Positions 8,587-16,082 of a DNA stretch of 64,000 nt are shown in pieces. The position numbers and the translations under genes were made by a program. The notes below the pieces were generated by a model that had not been told where the DNA came from, ran no database searches, and worked only from the letters and a program-made list of their open reading frames with translations. The stretch covers positions 62,001-126,000 of the forward strand of contig NZ_ATAX01000016.1 in assembly GCF_000571935.1 (NCBI RefSeq), given 5' to 3'. The stretch comes from Ruminococcus flavefaciens 007c (lineage in GTDB: Bacteria; Bacillota; Clostridia; Oscillospirales; Ruminococcaceae). How positions within the stretch are numbered: position 1 is the first letter of the stretch; each line of letters begins with the position of its first letter.

Positions 8587-9603
8587 ATGGGAATGTTTGA
8601 CAAGCTTATAGCAAACCTTAAATCCAGCAAGAAAACCATCGTCTTCACTGAGGGAAGCGATCCCCGTATCCTCTCCGCAGCTGACAGACTTATCAAGGAA
8701 AACCTCATGGGCGTTATCCTCTGCGGAAACGTTGACGAGGTAAAGGCTGCTGCAAAGAACGGCGGCTTCAATATCGACAGCGCTGAGATCCTTGATCCTG
8801 CTACATATCCCGAAATGGACGCTCTCGTAGCTCAGATGTTTGAGCTCAGAAAGGGCAAGATGACTGAGGATGAGTGCCGTGCAGCTCTGGCTAAGTCCAA
8901 CTATTTCGGTACTATGCTCGTTAAGGCAGGAAAGGCAGACGCTCTTCTCGGCGGTGCTACATACTCCACAGCAGATACAGTAAGACCTGCTCTCCAGATC
9001 ATCAAGACAAAGAAGGGCTCAAACCTCGTTAGCTCTTCATTCATCCTTTTCCGTGAGAAGGACGGCAAGGAAGAAAAGATCGCTATGGGCGACTGCGCTA
9101 TCAACCTCAGCTATGAGGATACAGTTGACAAGGAGGGCAATGTAGTTCTCACAGGTGCAAGAAAGCTTGCTGAAGTTGCTGTTGAGACTGCAAAAACTGC
9201 TGATTTCTTCGGAATTGATCCTAAGGTAGCTGTTCTCAGCTTCTCCACATACGGCTCAGGTAAGGGCGGCACAGTTCAGCTCAGCCACGACGCTGTTATC
9301 GAAGCAAGAAACATTGATCCTAACCTCGTTATCGACGGTGAGTTCCAGTTCGACGCTGCTGTTTCAGCAGAAGTCGCTAAGACAAAGTGCCCTGACTCAA
9401 AGGTCGCAGGACAGGCTAACACATTTATCTTCCCTCTTATCGAGGCAGGTAATATCGGCTACAAGATAGCTCAGAGACTCGGCGGCTACGAGGCTTACGG
9501 ACCTATCCTTCAGGGACTTAACGCTCCTATCAATGACCTTTCAAGAGGCTGCAACGCTGACGAAGTTTACAAGATGGCCATAATCACAGCTGGTATGGCA
9601 TAA
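8587..9603 (+). CDS. pta: Phosphate acetyltransferase
   Basis: Protein of 338 residues, the usual length of the single-domain Pta class, starting at ATG behind ATGGAGGTC. It converts acetyl-CoA and phosphate to acetyl phosphate, the first step of acetate and ATP formation with acetate kinase. Motifs seen include 'IVFTEGSDPRILSAADRL', 'ALLGGATYSTADTVRPALQII', 'VAVLSFSTYGSGKGG' and 'LVIDGEFQFDAAV'. The codon usage is more restricted than in neighbours (many GCT, AAG and CTC), consistent with high expression. No ackA is adjacent. It is monocistronic between its own promoter and a strong terminator. Confidence 0.95.
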   Translation: MGMFDKLIANLKSSKKTIVFTEGSDPRILSAADRLIKENLMGVILCGNVDEVKAAAKNGGFNIDSAEILDPATYPEMDALVAQMFELRKGKMTEDECRAALAKSNYFGTMLVKAGKADALLGGATYSTADTVRPALQIIKTKKGSNLVSSSFILFREKDGKEEKIAMGDCAINLSYEDTVDKEGNVVLTGARKLAEVAVETAKTADFFGIDPKVAVLSFSTYGSGKGGTVQLSHDAVIEARNIDPNLVIDGEFQFDAAVSAEVAKTKCPDSKVAGQANTFIFPLIEAGNIGYKIAQRLGGYEAYGPILQGLNAPINDLSRGCNADEVYKMAIITAGMA

Positions 9604-9674
9604 TCAATGCGAAGCATTGATTACTAATTCGGATTTATAAAAAATCGGGACTGCTTTATACAGTCCCTTTTTTG
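9602..9674. terminator. Two hairpins after pta; the second is a bidirectional terminator
   Basis: The first hairpin (AATCAATGC-GAA-GCATTGATT, 9602-9622) includes the last bases of the pta stop codon and has no T tract. The second (GGGACTG / CAGTCCC, 9647-9667) is followed by TTTTTT and, on the other strand, by GATTTTTTAT, so it can serve both pta and the convergent gene ending at 9675. Confidence 0.8.
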
Positions 9675-10625
9675 TTATTCATTTATGTTCGGGTCATAAT
9701 TATCGCTTTCGGGTACTCCGTAAAGCTTTTCTTTAGCTTCGCTTATACGCCAGCCATTCTCAGTCTTGACGATAGTGAACTTTGTTTCATAAACATAATC
9801 AGGAGCAACATCTAAATCTGTATGGCTTCTTGTGGTGATTATATTTCCGTTCTCGTCAAACTCGCCCTTTACTTCGTCGTCATTCCATTTGTACAGCCTG
9901 TCACTGGTATCACAAGTCTCTGTATTAACGTAGTATCCGTCATCTGTGGTAAATATCAGAGTCGTGTAATCCATATCCTCTTCCTTTGCACAGGCGCAAG
10001 CATCAAGGACTGTTTTTCCAAGTTCTGCATCACAGACCTCATAACAGCGTTTTTCCAGATCCTCCCATGTAGGGTATCTCTTATCGGTAACACGATAAAA
10101 GTCCCTTGTTATCTCATCTCCGCCGTAAGAAGTTATTGTTTTGGTTACAACAGCCGACCTGTCTACTTCAAGAGTTCTTCCGTGAATATCAAATAAGCAC
10201 TTCATCCAATCATCGGTCAGCTCCTTAGCGATAGCATCAGCGTCAACTTCCTCTGCCGGAGCAGTTTCCTCAACAGCTTCTGTTACCTCCTCTGTAACTG
10301 CTTCGGTAGTTTCGGTAATGTTTTCCTCCACCTCTATCGCAGGCGTCCAGCCGCTGCGGCTTATAAATGCCATACTGCCGCCTATACCTGCAACGAGAAG
10401 CACAGCCGCTGCTGCAATACTTACGACCTTGTAACATTTAGGTTTGCGGTATTCTTCAACTCCCGATACCTCAGCAGCGTTATTTTCATTCTTTTCATTT
10501 ATATCATACTTTCTTTTACTCATGGCATATAACCTCTCTTTCTGCGCATCTTTGAGGACGGGATGCTCCTTGGAGAGTCTGTCTGCTATGTTGCTGTCAA
10601 CCTTGAATATATCATCTTTACTCAC
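9675..10625 (-). CDS. Anti-sigma-factor-like single-pass membrane protein
   Basis: Protein of 316 residues. The GTG start overlaps the sigma stop by GTGA. The cytoplasmic N-terminus (1-62) is followed by one membrane helix at about 64-88 (VVSIAAAAVLLVAGIGG), then an acidic Thr/Glu-rich spacer (ENITETTEAVTEEVTEAVEE) and a 190-residue extracytoplasmic domain with paired cysteines (CYEVCDAE, CACAKEE). The C-terminal 'VYETKFTIVKTENGWRISE' resembles a DUF4878/SnoaL-like fold, a sensor-like outer domain. It most likely holds the sigma factor at 10622-11200 at the membrane. This is inferred from gene order and topology; no ZAS motif is present. Confidence 0.65.
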   Translation of the reverse strand: MSKDDIFKVDSNIADRLSKEHPVLKDAQKERLYAMSKRKYDINEKNENNAAEVSGVEEYRKPKCYKVVSIAAAAVLLVAGIGGSMAFISRSGWTPAIEVEENITETTEAVTEEVTEAVEETAPAEEVDADAIAKELTDDWMKCLFDIHGRTLEVDRSAVVTKTITSYGGDEITRDFYRVTDKRYPTWEDLEKRCYEVCDAELGKTVLDACACAKEEDMDYTTLIFTTDDGYYVNTETCDTSDRLYKWNDDEVKGEFDENGNIITTRSHTDLDVAPDYVYETKFTIVKTENGWRISEAKEKLYGVPESDNYDPNINE

Positions 10626-11200
10626 TGAAATCCCTCCTCCGTGATACCTGCTCCGCTAAGCAGTTTCCTGAGCTTTTTTCTCGACCTGCTGAGTCTTTTC
10701 TGCACAGCAATGTCGCTCAGTCCTACAAGCAAAGCTATCTGTCTTGTTTTCATTCCGTAATAATAGAAGTAAATGATGATAGACGAATCAGGCTCGCCAA
10801 GGCTGTTAACACAGTCCAGCACTGCCTCACGAAGAGCCGATCTATCAGCATCTTCCTCAACTCCCGTATCCGAGGATAACTCACTTACGCTCTCCGACTC
10901 GATAGATACCGTTGTATCCGTTTTAGGAGAAAGCCGCCTGAAATAGCTTATAGCAGTACGCTTTGCTATTGTACCTATTATGCCTTTCAGCTCTCCGTCC
11001 ATTCCTGTATGGCTGTCGAGATAACGGAATACTGCCGCAAACGTATCGCTCAGGCACTCGTCCGTGTCCTCACTTGTACCGCAGCCTTTAAGCTTATTGG
11101 CGCATATGGCATAGACATATCCGCAGTACACGTCAAACAGCGCTCGTCTTCCCTCCTCGGGAGACTGCTCCATTATACGGTGAAGCTCCTTGTCTGTCAT
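10622..11200 (-). CDS. ECF-type RNA polymerase sigma factor
   Basis: About 192 residues. Two ATGs are in tandem (11203, 11200) behind AAAGGGGTG; the second gives better spacing. Region 2 is around 'CGTSEDTDECLSDTFAAVFRYLD' and region 4 around 'MKTRQIALLVGLSDIAVQKRLSRSRKKLRKLL'. A Ser/Glu-rich linker (about 115-140) joins them. The gene order and the 4-base overlap with the following membrane protein match the pair at the left edge, but the sequences are clearly different. Target promoters and the inducing signal are unknown. Confidence 0.85.
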   Translation of the reverse strand: MTDKELHRIMEQSPEEGRRALFDVYCGYVYAICANKLKGCGTSEDTDECLSDTFAAVFRYLDSHTGMDGELKGIIGTIAKRTAISYFRRLSPKTDTTVSIESESVSELSSDTGVEEDADRSALREAVLDCVNSLGEPDSSIIIYFYYYGMKTRQIALLVGLSDIAVQKRLSRSRKKLRKLLSGAGITEEGFQ

Positions 11201-11265
11201 CATTTCACCCCTTTGAATGCATTCATATATTACACTCGCTTTGTGATATATTTTTCTGACCTGTT

Positions 11266-11309
11266 TATAAAAACTCAGGGAGAAACTTTTTATCAAGTCT
11301 CTCCCTCAG
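11266..11309 (-). terminator. Terminator after the AlbA_2 gene
   Basis: On the minus strand, stem CTGAGGGAGAGACT / AGTTTCTCCCTGAG (one mismatch) is followed by TTTTTATAAAC. Confidence 0.75.
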
Positions 11310-11317
11310 TAATATAT

Positions 11318-11767
11318 TCATTTTCGCCTTAACATTTCAGCAACTTCCTCCACACTGCATTTATAGTCTCCGTCACCATTGCGCTTATATGTTCCTGTAT
11401 ATACACTTCCGCCTGTATAAATCGGCTCTTCCCCTTTTTTTAGCTTTGGCACGGTTATTACAATGATATGCTTGCCTTCTATGCGCTTTATCTGAACATC
11501 ATCGTTAGTAAGTATATTTCTGCTCACCTTGCGTTTGTCATTGATTATATCCCAGAAATCACTGAGAAGCCACTCGGGATCCGGCAAATCAACAGGGTGG
11601 AGGGACTTGTCCTCACGCTCCTCTACTCCGAGAAGTATTATCCCGCCCAGAGTATTGGCAAAGGCGGAATAGGTCTCCCACAGGCTTTCCGGCAGTCCGC
11701 CTGTTGCCTTTTTTGCCTCTAATCTGTTGTTTTCCTTGTACCTCTCTATATTGGACAAGTCGATCAT
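11318..11767 (-). CDS. Stand-alone AlbA_2 (Schlafen-like) domain protein
   Basis: Protein of 149 residues, ATG behind AAGGGAGGTG. The N-terminal core 'NRLEAKKATGGLPESLWET' with 'AFANTLGGIILLGVEE' is the AlbA_2 domain found in predicted transcriptional regulators and Schlafen proteins, where it binds nucleic acid. Family members usually carry a further 250-300 residues (ATPase-like and winged-helix parts); here the protein ends after 'YKCSVEEVAEMLRRK' and a terminator follows. It is therefore either a single-domain form or an old truncation. The reading frame and ribosome site look intact. Confidence 0.75.
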   Translation of the reverse strand: MIDLSNIERYKENNRLEAKKATGGLPESLWETYSAFANTLGGIILLGVEEREDKSLHPVDLPDPEWLLSDFWDIINDKRKVSRNILTNDDVQIKRIEGKHIIVITVPKLKKGEEPIYTGGSVYTGTYKRNGDGDYKCSVEEVAEMLRRK

Positions 11768-11810
11768 TACTGCACCTCCCTTTTATAGCTTATATATTAC
11801 AATCACACAT

Positions 11811-12068
11811 TCAGTTTGTACTGAATTGTGCGGTCATGTCCTCTTCACTCTGCGAAGTACCTGCGTTAAATTCTGAAAACGCCTCTATATAGCTGCTTGC
11901 GAGAGCATCTGTGTCTATATCGGGAAGGTCTGTTTCCTTCTTTGTTTTTCCGGCAAGAAAAGAAAAAAACAAGTACAGTGCAATAAGGACGAGCAGAAGG
12001 ACATACAATACCTGCCTTCCGCTTTTGCGGCTTGTCTCAGCCGTCTTGATAACAGGTCTCAGGTTCAT
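11811..12068 (-). CDS. Small single-pass membrane protein of unknown function
   Basis: Protein of 85 residues with a strong ribosome site (ATAAAGGAGATATT) before ATG. A positively charged N-terminus (about residues 1-18) precedes one hydrophobic helix at about 20-39 (VLYVLLLVLIALYLFF), then an acidic outer tail of about 45 residues. No family is recognised. It lies between tRNA-Arg and the AlbA_2 gene on the same strand, 43 bases before the latter. Confidence 0.65.
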   Translation of the reverse strand: MNLRPVIKTAETSRKSGRQVLYVLLLVLIALYLFFSFLAGKTKKETDLPDIDTDALASSYIEAFSEFNAGTSQSEEDMTAQFSTN

Positions 12069-12119
12069 AATATCTCCTTTATATTAAATGCAGGATACCG
12101 AATGATAGCTAATAACTTA

Positions 12120-12142
12120 GCCCCGTCATGACCTGACGGGGC
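12120..12142 (-). terminator. Hairpin after tRNA-Arg
   Basis: A 9-bp perfect stem (GCCCCGTCA / TGACGGGGC) lies 7 bases past the tRNA 3' end, with a weak T-containing tail (TAAGTTATT) on the minus strand. Confidence 0.65.
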
Positions 12143-12149
12143 ATTTAAA

Positions 12150-12220
12150 GCGCCTGACTGGAATCGAACCAGCGCACACGGCGTCGGAGGCCGATGCTCT
12201 ATCCCCTGAGCTACAGGCGC
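12150..12220 (-). tRNA. tRNA-Arg (anticodon CCG)
   Basis: The minus strand folds as a cloverleaf: acceptor GCGCCTG / CAGGCGC, D-arm GCTC / GAGC, anticodon loop CTCCGAC with T33 and anticodon CCG (codon CGG), T-arm GCTGG-TTCGATT-CCAGT. No CCA is encoded. The top pair of the anticodon stem (27-43) reads U-U in my alignment, so the stem has four good pairs. Its promoter overlaps that of the divergent gene at 12314. Confidence 0.93.
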
Positions 12221-12240
12221 ATATTTAAAGCTACTATATA

Positions 12241-12269
12241 ATTATATCAAAAACTCTTGAAATTTGCAA
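12241..12269 (-). promoter_or_regulatory. Promoter of tRNA-Arg
   Basis: On the minus strand: TTGCAA (12269-12264), a 17-base spacer, and TATAAT (12246-12241). It overlaps the divergent promoter at 12257-12285. Confidence 0.7.
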
Positions 12270-12285
12270 GCGTTTGTGATATAAT
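12257..12285 (+). promoter_or_regulatory. Promoter of the YiiX-like gene
   Basis: TTGAAA (12257-12262), a 17-base spacer, and TATAAT (12280-12285). Its -35 box shares bases with the -35 region of the tRNA-Arg promoter. Confidence 0.75.
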
Positions 12286-12313
12286 TATAAAAAATAAATT
12301 AGGAGGGAACGTT

Positions 12314-12865
12314 TTGGGGGACTACATTTATCTGATAGTTGCGCAGACAGGTACAAAGCCCGCACGATTCTTCAAATTTCTTACAAAAAAGCCATATAAT
12401 CACGTTTCTCTTTCAGGGGATATACAGCTTTCGGAGATGTATAGCTTCTGCCGTACATATCGTCCGTTTCCACTCCCCGCAACCTTCAATAAAGAGACCG
12501 TCGGTCAGGGTACTCTGGGGCAGTTTCAGAATATTCCCTGTGAGATATATCGCATAAGTGTTTCACCGGAACAAAAAGAAGCATACAATAAGATCATTAA
12601 CCATTTCGCAGTCCACAGGAAGGTCTTTTCATACAATCTTCTCGGACTTCTGGCAGTTTATTTCAATATTGAATGGAAACGTGAACGCAGCTTTGTCTGT
12701 TCTCAGTTCGTTGCTTATACTATGGACAAGATAGGCATACCTCTGGAAAAAGCCTTCTCCCTTTATACTCCCGATGATTTCAGAAGCTTTCCGGGAGCAG
12801 ACCTTATTTACAAAGGTGAGCTAAATACATTCTATTATACAAGACAATCAGAACTTTACACATAA
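12314..12865 (+). CDS. YiiX/YebB-like papain-fold (NlpC/P60 superfamily) protein
   Basis: About 183 residues. An upstream in-frame ATG lies inside the promoter, so the TTG at 12314, six bases after AGGAGGG, is preferred. The permuted NlpC/P60 fold is suggested by 'YNHVSLS' (His30) early and 'SFVCSQFVAYTM' (Cys129) late; this His-then-Cys order is the mark of the YiiX/DUF830 group. Such proteins are putative peptidases or amidases acting on wall peptides or lipids. No signal peptide is visible, so it may be cytoplasmic. Its 3' end overlaps the convergent gene at 12848 by 18 bases, with no terminator between them. Confidence 0.7.
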   Translation: MGDYIYLIVAQTGTKPARFFKFLTKKPYNHVSLSGDIQLSEMYSFCRTYRPFPLPATFNKETVGQGTLGQFQNIPCEIYRISVSPEQKEAYNKIINHFAVHRKVFSYNLLGLLAVYFNIEWKRERSFVCSQFVAYTMDKIGIPLEKAFSLYTPDDFRSFPGADLIYKGELNTFYYTRQSELYT

Positions 12866-13153
12866 TGATATGACATAAGCCGCAGCCCTTATCTCGTCAG
12901 GCGAGAGCAGATATGCTCCGCAGTAAGCCTTGCTTGCCGGAGCTATGCCCGATGTACCGAACTCAGAATGATGTCCGAGTATATCAAGCTCTGCTTTTCC
13001 GTCACTGATAACAAGTCCTGCGGGAACTATGCTCTCACTGTTGATTCTGTTATAGGAATTGGCATAGGAATTTATAAACATCCATGAGCCGAAGCTCAGA
13101 AGCAGGTACAGGAAGGCTGCTCTGAGGGCGGCTTTTTTCTTTTTTCTGCGCAT
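12848..13153 (-). CDS. Small membrane-anchored protein following spoIIP
   Basis: Protein of 101 residues. The ribosome site AGAGGTG lies within the last codons and stop of spoIIP, so the two are translationally linked. A lysine-rich N-terminus (RRKKKKAALR) precedes a hydrophobic segment at about 12-30, then a 70-residue outer part. I do not recognise it. Position suggests an envelope or sporulation role coupled to SpoIIP, but that is only context. Confidence 0.6.
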   Translation of the reverse strand: MRRKKKKAALRAAFLYLLLSFGSWMFINSYANSYNRINSESIVPAGLVISDGKAELDILGHHSEFGTSGIAPASKAYCGAYLLSPDEIRAAAYVISLCVKF

Positions 13154-13157
13154 TTTT

Positions 13158-14315
13158 TCACCTCTTCATGGAATTCAGCAGTTCTCCCAGAGATCTGCCA
13201 ATGAGCTGTCCCGAGTACTGCGACTGTTCAAGAGTATTTCCGTGGGAGCCCACTTCTATGAGCAGGCTACCGTTGGTAAGATCCTGATTATAGTGTCTGT
13301 AATCAAACAATACAGGTCTGGTGAGTCCGGGATGATCGGATTCCAGCTTCTGCTGGAGAGTGCAGGCAAAATGAAAGTTTTCCATATAATCAGGCATACC
13401 GAGAGTCCCGTCATCGCAGCCTGAAATTATCATCACCTGCGAAGCCTCCCTGCCGTTCTCCTCAACAAAGGGCTGATAAGCGGTCTCATCTGCTGAAATA
13501 GCATCCCTGTGTATATCAAGAACGACCTTAATACTCGGGTATTTCTCAAGGATGGGCATTATGGTTTCACGGCTTCTACCGTAGGAACCGTTATAGGAGG
13601 GATAATCATGTACGGCAGGCGTATGAATCACACCTATGCCCTGTGCCTCCAGCTCAGCCTGAATGGCATCCCCTACCATTACCACGTTTTTGGTATTGTC
13701 GGTAGTGCGGTAATTGAAGCTGCTGTCGTAATTGTCCCTGATAAACGGCTCATAGCTCTCTGTGGTATGGGTATGATAGATAAGAACAAGCGGCTCATCT
13801 GTATCCTCAACGGTAAAATTCGGCAGATATCCGCTCTCACGGATAAGAGTCTCGTTGGGTATATCAGTCTTGTTATTGACCTGACCTCCGCCTTCAAGGT
13901 CAAAGAAGGAGCTGCCGCTGTACCTTCCGTAATTCACGCGGACGATCTCTCCGTCGGTATTCCATACCTGAGGGTATGGCTTTTCACCTGCATCATCTGC
14001 CTCCATATCAAGAGGAGACGGAAGTCTCAGGAGCTCGCTGTTCCCGCTCTCGTCCTCAGCTCCGTAGCCCTCGGAAAGCACAACACCGCCGAGAAGCTCA
14101 TCCTCTCTGATTATTCGGCTCACTATCTCGCTGTCGGTACTTATGTGAGGAGCCTCAGCACTGTCAGTACTGCTCAGAAGCAATCTGTCCGCCCCTTTCA
14201 CCGCCCTTTTTACATATACCGTTCCCTTTGCCGCAGATGCGACCATAACAGGCAGCATAACGGCTGCAAAACATCTTGCTGCACCTTTTATCCTTCTGCG
14301 TTTTCGACGTGTCAT
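13158..14315 (-). CDS. spoIIP: Stage II sporulation protein P (peptidoglycan amidase/endopeptidase)
   Basis: Protein of 385 residues, ATG behind GTGAGGTGAG. A basic N-terminus and hydrophobic segment (about 14-35) anchor it in the membrane. The catalytic domain shows the SpoIIP motifs 'LVLIYHTHTTESYEPF', 'VVLDIHRDAI', 'QPVLFDYRHYNQDL'-like residues and 'SLLIEVGSHGNTLEQS', with zinc-ligand histidines and a glutamate. In Bacillus it acts with SpoIID and SpoIIM to degrade septal peptidoglycan during engulfment. A SpoIID-like protein is encoded at 37944-39335. Ruminococcus is generally described as non-sporing, so the protein may have a general wall role here. Confidence 0.9.
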   Translation of the reverse strand: MTRRKRRRIKGAARCFAAVMLPVMVASAAKGTVYVKRAVKGADRLLLSSTDSAEAPHISTDSEIVSRIIREDELLGGVVLSEGYGAEDESGNSELLRLPSPLDMEADDAGEKPYPQVWNTDGEIVRVNYGRYSGSSFFDLEGGGQVNNKTDIPNETLIRESGYLPNFTVEDTDEPLVLIYHTHTTESYEPFIRDNYDSSFNYRTTDNTKNVVMVGDAIQAELEAQGIGVIHTPAVHDYPSYNGSYGRSRETIMPILEKYPSIKVVLDIHRDAISADETAYQPFVEENGREASQVMIISGCDDGTLGMPDYMENFHFACTLQQKLESDHPGLTRPVLFDYRHYNQDLTNGSLLIEVGSHGNTLEQSQYSGQLIGRSLGELLNSMKR

Positions 14316-14434
14316 ACACTCACCTCACAGCTTTTTCCTCTGAGATAAGTATATTCGCCTGCCGCAGCAGGTATGTCCGAAAAATACGGCATTTTCCGAC
14401 AATATCTCACATAGTATATACAGAGGTGATGACA

Positions 14435-15313
14435 ATGTACGGAAGTATCAGGCTCTGCAGAAAAATGTTCGGAGTCCTTGCTGCTGCGGCAGTAATATTT
14501 ATAATTGCGGCTGCATTTCTCGGTATAAGGACTGTGTCGGCAGAGAACAGCGGCGAGAAGCCTGTCCCCCTGTCTGTAATAATGTACCACAGCGTTTGCG
14601 GAAGGCCGCCCTCGGCATATTCAGTAACTCCGCAGCAGCTGGAAGCAGACCTGAAATGGCTCAGTGATAACGAATTTACCGCGGTAAGCGCACAGCAGCT
14701 CATAGAATATACCCACGGACAAGGTCAGCTCCCGTCAAGGCCTGTGCTTATCACTTTTGACGACGGGTTCTACAATAATCTATCCCTTGCACTGCCGCTG
14801 CTTGAAAAATACGATATGTGCGCCGTTGTATCTATTGTTGGCAGATATACCAATGATTATGCAGCTGCCGATCCCCATGCAGACAGCTATTCCTATCTGA
14901 CATGGCAGGATATTTCACAGCTGGTTGCCTCGGGAAGAATAGAGATAGGCAGCCATACCTATGATATGCACTCCGACAGCGGCAGACAAGGCTGTTCAAA
15001 GCTTTCCGGAGAAACCTCAGAGGAGTACGCATATCTGCTGCAAAATGATATCGGACTGCTCAGGACCGAGCTCCACCGCAACTGCGGTATCGTTCCTGCT
15101 GTATTCGCCTATCCCTTCGGAGCTCTTAGCCGCGAAAGCCTTCCCGTACTTCGTGACAGCGGCATACTCATGACTCTGACCTGCCGCGAAGGCGTCAATC
15201 TCATAACTCGTACCCCTGACTGCCTGTACGGGATATTCAGATACAACAGGAGCGGTCTGCTGTCCACTGAGGAATATATGTCACTGATCACAAAAGAACT
15301 CCCCGTGTCGTAA
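14435..15313 (+). CDS. Secreted or membrane-anchored polysaccharide deacetylase (NodB domain)
   Basis: Protein of 292 residues. The ATG at 14435 lies six bases behind AGAGGTG. A hydrophobic signal or anchor spans residues 12-36, ending near AENSG. NodB motifs are complete: motif 1 'LITFDDGF' (Asp109, Asp110), motif 2 'IGSHTYDMH' (His174, His179), motif 3 'FAYPFGALS'. Family 4 esterases of this type remove acetyl groups from GlcNAc or MurNAc in wall polymers or exopolysaccharide. The early 'PLSVIMYHSV' is typical of the PgaB/IcaB-like branch. It is divergent from spoIIP. Its stop codon lies in the loop of the terminator at 15299. Confidence 0.88.
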   Translation: MYGSIRLCRKMFGVLAAAAVIFIIAAAFLGIRTVSAENSGEKPVPLSVIMYHSVCGRPPSAYSVTPQQLEADLKWLSDNEFTAVSAQQLIEYTHGQGQLPSRPVLITFDDGFYNNLSLALPLLEKYDMCAVVSIVGRYTNDYAAADPHADSYSYLTWQDISQLVASGRIEIGSHTYDMHSDSGRQGCSKLSGETSEEYAYLLQNDIGLLRTELHRNCGIVPAVFAYPFGALSRESLPVLRDSGILMTLTCREGVNLITRTPDCLYGIFRYNRSGLLSTEEYMSLITKELPVS

Positions 15314-15330
15314 AGACACGGGGAGTTTTA
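15299..15330. terminator. Bidirectional terminator with a stop codon in its loop
   Basis: An 11-bp perfect stem (CTCCCCGTGTC / GACACGGGGAG); the TAA of the deacetylase gene is in the five-base loop. It is followed by TTTTATT on plus and TTCTTTTG on minus, so it can also end the convergent operon. Confidence 0.85.
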
Positions 15331-15331
15331 T

Positions 15332-16066
15332 TCATATAATCAATGCAGGCCTGAAGCCCAGTGACAGATCATTGGTATGACCGCTTCCGTGAGTCGAGGT
15401 ATACGCATCATCCGAACGCGGCTTTGTCCTGTACTTGTTGATGAACTCATTCTCGAAGAACTCGTCAAAGCTGTCGCAGTTGTACTGCTTCCAGTACTTA
15501 TTGAACTTAGGATCCCTGTACTTTTCATACCTCTCAGGGATAGTGCCGTCTCTGTCGTAGTCCTCGATGATCTGCTCCTGATGCTCTGCAAAGTACATAA
15601 CATCGGGCATTATCTTGTATATGAAGAATCCGTAATAAGCAAATGCCAGTCCCGATAACAGGGAAATTATGATACCGATGATGGCAAATGCTGTTCCCTT
15701 TCTCTTCTTTACAAGAGAAGCTATTGAGAATATAAGACAGAGCGGAACAGTTACGATACTGAGAAGAGTACAGCATAATATCATATTTACCAGCGATATT
15801 ACAAAGGAAGCTATAGCAAGACCTGCTCCTCCGCGCTCGTCGGCAGGCTGACCGTAGCCGTTGTCATAGCCGTTATTATAACCGTTATTGTAGCCGCCGC
15901 CATAACCGTTGTTATAACCATTATTGTAGCCGTTATTTCCGTAGCCGTTGTTATAACCATTATTGTAGCCATTTCCGTAACCGCCGTTGTTATAACCGTT
16001 ATTTCCGTAACCGTTATTATAGCCCCCGCCGTTATAACCATTGTTATTTCCGTTTATATCATTCAT
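15332..16066 (-). CDS. Membrane protein with Asn/Gly/Tyr-repeat N-terminus (DUF4190-like)
   Basis: Protein of 244 residues, ATG behind CAAGGGGTG. Residues 7-72 are a low-complexity run of (N)NGY-type repeats with almost no charge, then 'QPADERGGAGLAIASFVISLVN' leads into two hydrophobic helices (about 82-115 and 122-150). That helix pair with the 'SLVKKRKG' turn matches the DUF4190 family. A charged 90-residue tail follows, ending near the membrane or outside. Repeats of this kind are disordered and prone to phase separation or to contact with wall or surfaces. It is the last gene of the long minus-strand operon. Function unknown. Confidence 0.75.
   Translation of the reverse strand: MNDINGNNNGYNGGGYNNGYGNNGYNNGGYGNGYNNGYNNGYGNNGYNNGYNNGYGGGYNNGYNNGYDNGYGQPADERGGAGLAIASFVISLVNMILCCTLLSIVTVPLCLIFSIASLVKKRKGTAFAIIGIIISLLSGLAFAYYGFFIYKIMPDVMYFAEHQEQIIEDYDRDGTIPERYEKYRDPKFNKYWKQYNCDSFDEFFENEFINKYRTKPRSDDAYTSTHGSGHTNDLSLGFRPALII
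15850..16048 (-). repeat. Coding tandem repeat (NNGY units)
   Basis: The DNA is a degenerate tandem array of 9-15-base units such as AACAATGGTTATAAC/GGC encoding NNGY, GYGN and GGY. Unit length varies, and there are no spacers, so this is a coding microsatellite and not a CRISPR array. Copy number is likely to vary between strains. Confidence 0.8.
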
Positions 16067-16082
16067 TTTTTACACCCCTTGA

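Noticed and set aside
13509..14348. A 279-codon plus-strand frame opposite spoIIP
   Set aside because: spoIIP on the minus strand has conserved catalytic motifs and a strong ribosome site; the plus frame has neither.
15850..16048. Tandem repeat that might be read as a CRISPR array
   Set aside because: Units are 9-15 bases, directly adjoining, in frame and coding; there are no unique spacers or cas genes.
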